Source: Archegozetes longisetosus (Eukaryota; Arthropoda; Arachnida; Sarcoptiformes; Trhypochthoniidae). From it: a stretch of 64,000 bases of DNA. Position numbers and translations under genes: made by a program. Below the pieces are notes generated by a model. That model did no database searches. It was given only the letters and a program-made list of their open reading frames with translations, and was not told the DNA's origin. The stretch is from NCBI GenBank assembly GCA_018873245.2, contig JAEMBT020000002.1, forward strand, positions 5,056,001 to 5,120,000, written 5' to 3'. Shown in pieces: positions 56,301-64,000 of the stretch (its first letter is position 1; each line of letters starts with the position of its first letter).

Positions 56301-57263
56301 GCCTATTTCTAACCATGGATCTAATCTTCATATTTTAAATTTTAAAATATAAGTATTTTTAAATAATTGATAACACGTATATTTGAATGTGGATACGATA
56401 AGGGGGCGTTAATAAACAAATGACTCCATAAGGAGTCAATAGTTCGTAATGAGTCAATGAGAGTCCCTGCTTCATATATGATAACCATTTGTTCGTTTTA
56501 CTGATTTAATCACATAATTAATGGTCAACAGATAATTTTAGAATTAAATATACCGTTTTTTCATCCTCTCCTTCCAGGGCTGCAGTTCCGATAACAGCCA
56601 ACTTTTCAAACTGTCTTTGATTATATTCGCTAAATCCACTCCAGTCATATTTTTTAGTTTCAATCGATTGATTTTTTTGGAACTCGCTGAACTCTCCGAG
56701 TGCTGTCAGCTTCAGTATAACAAGATAAATATAAATATTAGAACTTATAGTGTAAGATCAGATTTTCAATCATGAGATCTTGACAGGGAAACAGAGACTT
56801 TTTTAAATAAGTATTAAAACTTAAAATCGTGACACTTTGAAACCTTATTCAAAATTCATTTAACTCCTAACTAAAAGCAAACAAACCATAATAGATTTTT
56901 AACTTTTAGTATTTTCAACCACAACATGAATACTTTTTTATTCAGCCACAGAAATAAAGTATTGACTTTGTGGTGGAAAAGAAAAAGGTAAGAAATTTAG
57001 AATATATGCTCAAAGCCGAAAAAAGTATAAGTGAAAATGTAAAATACATATGCGGCTGAAGTCTGATTGGTAATATTGGTGTTGTAACTCCATTCGGCTT
57101 CAGTTAGTTTTCTCCGTTGTTCTCCAAGTATTATATTAGTTTCATTCAAATATACAATTCCTTGTGCCTCATCAGTGATCAATTTACCATCTTTTGGCGA
57201 TACTTTCGATTCGATGCCTAGGTATAACAATGCACTAATCAATACGAACAAAAAATCTCTCAT
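53364..57263 (-). CDS. Angiotensin-converting enzyme (peptidyl dipeptidase, M2), single domain
   Basis: A zinc dipeptidyl carboxypeptidase. Twelve exons with consistent phases: 57263-57048, 56709-56554, 55733-55646, 55582-55424, 55300-55005, 54930-54800, 54698-54657, 54594-54470, 54403-54055, 53980-53858, 53779-53616 and 53470-53364. They encode 651 residues. The N-terminus is a signal peptide ([16 protein letters not shown]). The zinc site is HEMGH (380-384), with the third ligand Glu408 in [37 protein letters not shown] and [11 protein letters not shown] are also present. The C-terminus adds a polar linker ([11 protein letters not shown]) and a terminal hydrophobic stretch ([16 protein letters not shown]) with no cytosolic tail, which suggests GPI anchoring or a membrane-tethered form. 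Soluble insect ACEs lack this. No lesion found. Animal enzymes of this class process small peptides. Confidence 0.92.
55765..56486. mobile_element. MITE in ACE intron 2 with an exact 9-bp TSD
   Basis: ATTTGTTCG occurs at 55756-55764 and 56487-56495, immediately outside perfect 18-bp inverted ends (GGTTATCATATATGAAGC). Inside, next to the left end, is a tandem array of the 10-mer TTGACTCCCA; AGTCAAT-type inverted matches lie near the right end. The 722-bp element has no ORF. The 9-bp duplication resembles Mutator-group insertions. Confidence 0.88.
55859..55922. repeat. Tandem 10-mer repeat (TTGACTCCCA)
   Basis: About six and a half units, nearly identical (one has CCTA for CCCA), inside the MITE of ACE intron 2. 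Confidence 0.95.
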
Positions 57264-57418
57264 CTTTAGGACAAATAGAAATTTTTCTTCAAGTACTAAA
57301 AAATCTCCTTTATTGCAGATTTTATATGAAGATTGAAATTCTAGACTTTAGGAACGAATTTAACGATGAAGTTTCTTAGAAAATGAAACCAAACTTTCTT
57401 ATAAGAAACTGGCGAAAG

Positions 57419-57426
57419 CTTTTATA
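57419..57426 (-). promoter_or_regulatory. Possible TATA box of the ACE gene
   Basis: TATAAAAG on the minus strand, about 155 bp upstream of the ACE start codon. Supported by motif and distance only. Confidence 0.35.
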
Positions 57427-57439
57427 AAACAAAACAGAT

Positions 57440-58085
57440 AACGAGCAATTAACTGTAATTCACTTGAATATTTGTGCAATAAACTGAACGGTTTAGACTT
57501 TGGATCATTTTTGGTACTTTTCTGTTATTTTCGTCAGCTCATACGCATTTTTGCTTTTGATACCATGCAATAAATATTTTATTACAGGCTTATTAGTTTT
57601 TATCATAATAATCTAAAACTGATTACCTAAATAAACTTCTACAAAATAATTAAAGTAAAGTAGATCAAAAATCTATTCGCCTCATATTTAAATAAGTTTT
57701 AGCATAAAGCACACTAAACATGATTAAATATTCCATAAGTTTTGCGCTAAATCTTGACCTATTAAAAATGAAAATAATGTGCTGTAAATGTGTAAGGAAC
57801 ATCTGAAATTCCATTTAAAACAGTAAGAAAACATGAAGGAAGCCATAAAATTAGATAACTCTAAATTTTAGTATAAATGTATTGTTTTATAGCTTATTTG
57901 TGATTACAGGAGACAAAAAGTGAAAGAATTGCACGAAAATTTCATATGTTGAAGATTGTGGAGCGATACCATAGATCCCTAAAAGTTTTATATTATATTT
58001 ACTGACTTTTCTTTGTAAATAAGTAACTTTTCATATGAATTGCTTTCAATTGCAAAAAAACAGCTTTTATAGGTATTATCATATA
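57440..58085. other. Intergenic DNA
   Basis: AT-rich. One short exon-like segment on the plus strand (57909-57985, reading ERIARKFHMLKIVERYHRSL) follows an acceptor-like ATTACAG, but no partner exon was found. Confidence 0.35.
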
Positions 58086-58087
58086 GT

Positions 58088-58758
58088 GAGAGACAGTCCA
58101 CAGCTCATTTTACCTCATAAAGATTATATATACCCCATTAACGTTAGTAAGCGAGCAAATGACTGGAAATACACTTTGTTTTACAATTATATATAAGTGT
58201 GTATAGTCCTTATGGGGAAATGAGTTACGGATAGTGTTCCCAGGCCATTTTGTCGCTAAACTTGAGAACTTACAAAGAATGCCAATTTTCGCCCTGAGTT
58301 CGCCTTGAGATTAGTAAATTAAATAAATAATAATGTAACATATTTTAACTAATAATCTGTTTATTAATTAAACGCTTTACAAAACAAAATTCTATTATTT
58401 AGAAAATCTATATTTTTGCTGTGATTTGGCTGCAGTAATACAACTTTTGTTATCCTTTTGTTATTAAATCATAGCTTTTTATGCAAAACATTTCCACAAA
58501 ACTATTTTAATAATTAGATTCTGTGTATAAACACATTCTATGCACTAACCCATTATTGTTAGTATTGATTGCTTATCATAAGTGACATTAGTTTACAGTT
58601 TAGTGCATAATATGCATTGAGTTTTTTGCCAAAATTTTTAACTTGAGATTCTATTCTCAAGTTATATGACCCAACTTGAGGCCTGAGATAGACCTCAATA
58701 ACTTGAGTATCAAGCTGAAAACTTGAGACCTGGGAACACTAGTTACGGACTGAGTCTC
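58088..58758. mobile_element. Foldback element split by a hAT-type MITE
   Basis: The left end GAGAGACAGTCC with CTCATTTTACCTCATAAAG matches the reverse complement of the right end (GAGACTCAGTCC with CTCATTTCCCCATAAGG) once the inner element at 58232-58741 and one 8-bp duplicate are removed. The host element is about 150 bp long. Confidence 0.65.
58232..58741. mobile_element. hAT-type MITE
   Basis: GTTACGGA is duplicated at 58224-58231 and 58742-58749. The ends are perfect 13-bp inverted repeats TAGTGTTCCCAGG. The 8-bp target duplication and TAGTGTT-like ends fit the hAT superfamily. The right subterminal region repeats ACTTGAG and its complement many times. No transposase. Confidence 0.85.
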
Positions 58759-58759
58759 G

Positions 58760-61700
58760 AATCACATAATAACACTTATAGTTGAATCAGTTTGGAACAG
58801 TAATTGCTTTTTAAGGTTTAAACGTTAGCCTTAAAAACAATTACATTACTCTTTAATCGTCAGCTGATAATTATTAGCAAGAAGGATGCTCAGTTTCCAT
58901 TGGATTTTGCCTAACTTGGCCGCAAACAAATTCGGGTGTTATAGTGTGGCACGTAATGAGTAAAGTCCAAAAACAAAACGTTTTGACCTTCGTAACTGCG
59001 GTTACGAAATATGACATTTTGGCCACGACTAAAACGTGACTTTAAGCAAAACAGGTGTCAAATGACTCCTAATTACGAATATACACCTATAGATTGGAAT
59101 CTGTAGATGATTCAGACAGTGTTATACACTATCTGAATCGTCTTTTATGATCATATTGAAGGCTAAATGCAAGTCATAAAATAATGAGGTATAGAATATA
59201 AAACAATGAAAGTGTAGTTAAGATAAATATAAAATAAAATAAAAATGTAAGGATTAAAATTATACTGGATCTTCGCCGTAATTGCTCTCAAATACCACAC
59301 AGGAGTCGCTCAGTGATTGTGCAAGTACTTAAATCTCGCACTGGTGCCTGCCATTTCAGCTTTTGTGATGTCGGTCTGTTTAATAATATATTCTTATATT
59401 TATTATATATGTGTATATGTATTCGTGATCTATTTATAATGGGGAATCATTTGATATCTATTTTGCCTAGTAAGCCACTTTTTGATCACTGTCAAAAAGG
59501 AGACATCTCGTGGCTGCAGTCACGCAAGGCAAAGTGTTTTATACATTTGGACTACTACTCATCACGCCCGACATTGATATCAGAATTTGTTTACAATCAA
59601 GTTAGAGAGTTTTGGACATCCTCTTTTGTGGTTAAAGATATCATTCACTTATTTAAAATGAGAAAAAATGAATGAATTTCATCATTCTTGACCATTTAAG
59701 GTTCACTGAATATGTACACAATAATGCAGTGTACATTTGTTGTTGACGACAACCAATATTTTCAGTTAATAACTCGGAGATAAAGTGAACACAAAATAAG
59801 TCTAGGCGTAATACATAAAGATTATTCTCAAAAAATCTGAGTACATAAACAAATTGCTTAGTTATTGAGTTTTTTGGAATTCGATATGATTTGCACGAAT
59901 TAATATACTTAGTAAATATGTAAACGTTGAATCAAGATAGCAGAATTAATTAGTATTTTGCGAATCTATCTGTCAAAGCAGAATCGGTCGAACGATTGCT
60001 AAGAAAAAAAGACAAACAAACAAATTGTCAGAAAGCTATTTCCAAAGTTTGCTATCGCTTACTAAAACTCGAATATTGATTGCTATGGACAACAAGCTAC
60101 TGTAGACAATTAACTAAACTAAAATTGTTTATCTACCATTACGTTAATTCTATGTAAAATAACTTCTGTTCTCATTCGTTAGTTAAAAATCATAGACAAT
60201 TGAATTTTGTGAGAATTTTTTCTTCGAGCACAACGGGTCAAAGTGGTTACAATTTACGTTGCTTTAACTTAAAATATAACGCAGTTTTACGTCTTTTTAT
60301 AGCTAGCAAATGTTTTCATTAGACCTAGAGAGTTGAGAAAATCTATCAAACTTGATTTTATTATTATAAACGGAATAAGTCTGGTCTTAAGGAAATGAAT
60401 ATTCGATTGTGCGAAATTGAAGATGGTAATTTGTTATGAATTTTTAGTATAACACGCCCTTCCAATAATGTAAAACATTTTTTTAAAAATCAGACTTATT
60501 GGACACTTTTAGGGACTTTTCGGATACTCTGCATTAAAAAAAGTATTTTCAAAATGATTTATTCGCTTTTGCACTTAAACTGTTATGCTTAAAGGAGTGA
60601 TAAGTTGTACTGGTTCTTTTCAATGTCTCAACTATAAACACCGAGCCAGACATCTATTAGAGATCAAATGATATCAAATGAATCATAATATCAATAGTGG
60701 TAAGGTCAAGCAATCAATTTAAACTATTTTTGTGTAATAATATAAGAGAATAACTTCGATACTCCTTAAGAATTAATTGTATCACTTTCAGATTTAATCG
60801 TTTCTCTCTTAAGGTCTAAGAGTTCGACTATGATTTCAAAGAATATAGTTTCAGTCATGAACAACTTTTGAGCAAGTTTTTATTCGTTCTATAAAAGAAC
60901 AAGAAAAATGCTTGTTTTAAATAGACATTTATTCTAACTTTAATTTGCTATGCTATAAAAGAAGTTTAAAAAATCTATTTTATAATGAAAACGAAAATTT
61001 GAAATATTGCATCAATCAAAACCATTGACAGTTCAATAAGTTTGCGAACGAAATAACTTAGATTTTGGTGTGAATAGTAAGTTGAGAATACAGAAAGATT
61101 TGAGATCAAAATCAAGTGAGTTTAGTTTTAAAAAGAAATGTTTTTGATACAATTAAAATATGATAAAATGCAATTCAGAATAATCAACATTACAAAGTCT
61201 TAAATGTAAGTCAAACTCGAAGTCAACGATCCTTGAGCATTAATAACGTAATAATGGACTAGAACTAACAAATTGCCGAATTGCTCATTTTTCATCGTTC
61301 AGACTTTGGCTTGCGTTTGAAGGACTTTTTTAGAATCATTGCTTCTGATGTCTGGACTCTTAGAATTTGTAACTAAATGCACTTCGTTTCCACATTTTCA
61401 GTTTATTTGACTTCGACTTTGTATTTTGATTAACAAGACTCGAATTCGCGTAACAAATGTAGAATGCTTTTACATTAGACTGGAAATGCATCGAATCAAA
61501 TCAAATCCTATTAAGATATTATTCATTGGGATACTGAATATAAAACTCACAATTTGTTTGACGTTAAGTTGTCCATTAATGGTCAAATTGAAAAACAATT
61601 ACTATCATTGCTTTCGATTCCACACATGATATCTTGTATTGAGAAAATGTTAAGTTTCTTCACTTCTTTATCCTTGTACTCACTCGAAAGTTGTGTCTCC

Positions 61701-62780
61701 TCGAGTTTTCATACCATCAAATTATATATCGAGCCTTGAGATACATCCGAAATTTTATTTATCATAAAATAAAGAATATTGTGCTTCTCATTGAATATAC
61801 TAATTAAGACTAATTTGAGGATTGACTCGGCTAGTATAATGTCCATATTTTTGATAGAAATTTTTATTTCGTCCTCCTATAACAAATCCGACATTTCTTA
61901 TCTTCTCTTTAGTATAATAGTTGGAAACACTGCCAACACATCGGTCGAACTCCGAAGGCTCTGTTAGCGCTTCCCAGTAGATCTTTAATACAAATATAAT
62001 GACTTAAAAATACATAAATTGGATTTTAAATGAATACCTTATCTAAATATTATCGTCGATTGTATATTAATTTGTTTAAGGTTCACATCAAAATATAATT
62101 GTTTTGAAGTCTTAAATAGGTAATGTAAAAAATAGATTTACTGTATAATAATAATAAGTAAACCAATTATTAAGTTAAATGTAACACATAAATACAATAT
62201 AAATAAGGGAAATCACGTTTATAACAGCATATACAAAAGGATTATTATTAACATTTTATATGAAATATAAGTCTAGTTTATGAAAAATTTTGAACTGAAG
62301 TAAATATTGTTAGTCGAGTTTCGTATGTTTAATGCAGTTAAATGTTTTACATATTTTTCGGAGCAAAATATTCGGAGAAACAATAGTTATATGACTATAA
62401 ACTAATTGATCTTATGTTTAACCCAATATAAAAGAAGTTATAGTTTGAGTGAACGTGCAATTTTCAAATCCGTAGAACATATAATTATGAGCCGATAACT
62501 GAAAGTACTTAAGTTTTACGATGAAAACGCCGACAGAGTATCTCTTTGCCCAATACCTATCGATAGCTCATTGAACCCTAGGAAGAAGAGAACTAATTTG
62601 AGCACATTTCCTCGACTGATAGCGTCAAAAGATTCTCAGTTAAGTTCTGAATAAGTTTGAACTGACGATAAATCTAACGCACATAATTGGTGTCCTGCTA
62701 TACTACCAATTATCGCAAATAATTGTCAGCACTCATTCTGGGCAATCAAATAATTTAAGCTAGTCATTAAACTTATCGTT
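58760..62780. other. Intergenic DNA without recognisable genes
   Basis: The 120-codon plus-strand frame at 59313-59675 has no recognisable motif and is left out. On the minus strand near 61780-61960 a frame reads SEFDRCVGSVSNYYTKEKI and then NVGFVIGGRNKNFYQKYGHY; it looks protein-like but is short and unassigned. A near-perfect hairpin lies at 59107-59143. No RNA gene supported. Confidence 0.35.
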
Positions 62781-62782
62781 TA

Positions 62783-62788
<6 letters not shown>

Positions 62789-62813
<25 letters not shown>

Positions 62814-62854
62814 ACTTATATATAGAAATATATTGTAATATATGCAATATTGAA

Positions 62855-62888
<34 letters not shown>

Positions 62889-62889
62889 T
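62789..62889. repeat. (AT)n microsatellites
   Basis: Two AT-dinucleotide tracts (about 62789-62812 and 62862-62888) separated by a short AT-rich spacer. Confidence 0.9.
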
Positions 62890-63599
62890 GAAATGCATAA
62901 CTGATGAAGACTGTTATAACTTAAATGCAATAACTCATTCTCAATATAAATTGATATAACCATTAATTTGATTTCAAATATCAATCAAAGAGAAAGTGTA
63001 TATTAATCTAAAGTTGACCTGAAACTATCGTTTCAAATAATTTTTATAAAAGATATAACTGCATTCAACGCATAAACCGGACATATAGTAAGACTGCATT
63101 TTCTTAAGTTCAAACTGTTTTTCGAACTTATATATTGCAAAGAAAATGTTAATCAGAAAAGACTCTTTTTTTATTAATTTGGTCATTCTACAGTATACGC
63201 TACCCCTGGATTTATTTGCATTCACAATATGCAATAAAAACATATGAATTGGGACTCTGAGATCGAGGATTTAATTGATCATTAAAGTGATCGTGTATAC
63301 TCTAGTAGCGCCGGGGATGGAGTGGTATTACGACACAAGATCGAAGAAAAAATATCGAGTGAAAAAAGATCGAATTAATAATATCGAAAACAAAAAGACC
63401 GAACGCGACATAATACTAAATACAAAATAGGATCAAATATATTATTAATATATCAAATGCTAAAAATAAATTATTAGAACAAATTTTTAGTTCGAACTAA
63501 TCAGGTTTATAAATTTTTAGTACAATAAAACATGGAATGATTTATCAAATTTTTATAATTTCATATGTAAGAAAAAATATTCGAATCTTTGACGAAATA

Positions 63600-63993
63600 C
63601 AGTAGAAGCTCGATATAAATGACATTTGGATACAGTAAACATATTTAAATGCAATGAAGCTTGCACACATTCGATATAAAATATATTTCTTATAAGTTCT
63701 CATAAGTATTATTGTATTATAATCAATTTTTCTACTTAAAACTGATATAATATTTTGATTTTTAAATGCTTTTAAACTAATAACTCCAAAGATAGTGTCT
63801 CCCAAAAAGTTTCATTTTATAAAAAAAAAAAGAAATCAAATAGTTTTTTTTAAATATGTACTTCTATTATTAAATTGATATTATTAATGTAAACTCTAAA
63901 AGTTGATATATTCCAACTTTCGATATAACATACAGAATAATATAATGAATAAAAACTTACTCTTTGAGTGTTCGTTATATCGAGCTTTTATTG
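63600..63993. mobile_element. pogo/Tc-type MITE
   Basis: TA-flanked ends read CAGTAGAAGCTCGATATAAA on the left and CAATAAAAGCTCGATATAAC from the right. Ends with GCTCGATATAAC resemble pogo/Tigger-type termini. 394 bp, no transposase. Confidence 0.7.
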
Positions 63994-64000
63994 TATATAG

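Noticed and set aside
59313-59675. 120-codon plus-strand frame as a gene
   Set aside because: No recognisable domain, no splice or promoter context, and unremarkable composition; length alone is not sufficient in this setting.

Overview
The window is AT-rich metazoan nuclear DNA. The genes have GT-AG introns (about 60 bp to 1 kb), and the gene set is typical of animals: fatty-acid elongase, acyl-CoA desaturase, eukaryotic-type glutamine synthetase, a CAP protein and a single-domain angiotensin-converting enzyme. The products, and the load of Tc1/mariner, ISXO2-like, piggyBac-type, hAT-type and foldback elements, suggest an arthropod. A mite or another small-bodied group is my guess, not something shown by a diagnostic sequence.

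Layout. (1) 1-18.5 kb is a lipid-gene island in mobile DNA. An ELOVL-type elongase lies on the minus strand (4343-5401) and a delta-9-type acyl-CoA desaturase on the plus strand (10376-12655), transcribed away from each other. Each carries one small lesion: an in-frame TAA in the elongase and a one-base deletion in the desaturase. The ~340 bp 3' of the desaturase reappears beside the 3' end of the elongase, which indicates an ancient duplication with complementary losses. Around them lie a Tc1-like wreck nested in a longer TIR element, a Rac-type GTPase pseudogene cut by a 418-bp element, a mariner fragment with a visible empty-site relative, and several MITEs. (2) 15.7-25.6 kb is almost entirely mobile DNA: two ISXO2-like pseudogenes, a Tc1-like element, an element with ~400-bp inverted repeats carrying a SWIM zinc-finger ORF, and a 1-kb block of inverted repeats. 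(3) 27.4-28.9 kb holds an intact two-exon glutamine synthetase. (4) 29.2-38.7 kb is AT-rich with no recognisable gene. (5) 38.8-48.9 kb is a cluster of six intronless four-transmembrane genes. They share a faint common pattern, and three of them share a YTRGSI motif; I cannot name the family. (6) 49.6-50.4 kb holds a two-exon CAP-domain gene with a possible membrane anchor upstream in another frame. (7) 52.0-57.3 kb holds an ACE pseudogene (plus strand) facing an intact 12-exon ACE gene (minus strand) with a hydrophobic C-terminal tail and a 722-bp element in intron 2. (8) 57.3-64 kb has no recognisable gene but includes a nested MITE pair and a pogo-type MITE at the right edge.

The elongase and desaturase would act in consecutive steps on fatty acyl-CoA. 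The four-TM cluster, the CAP gene and the ACE gene are all membrane or secreted products. No shared pathway can be shown for them, but the four-TM array is the strongest candidate for something undescribed. All coordinates and splice sites were read by eye. Reading phase was checked across every intron of the desaturase, elongase, glutamine synthetase, CAP and ACE models.
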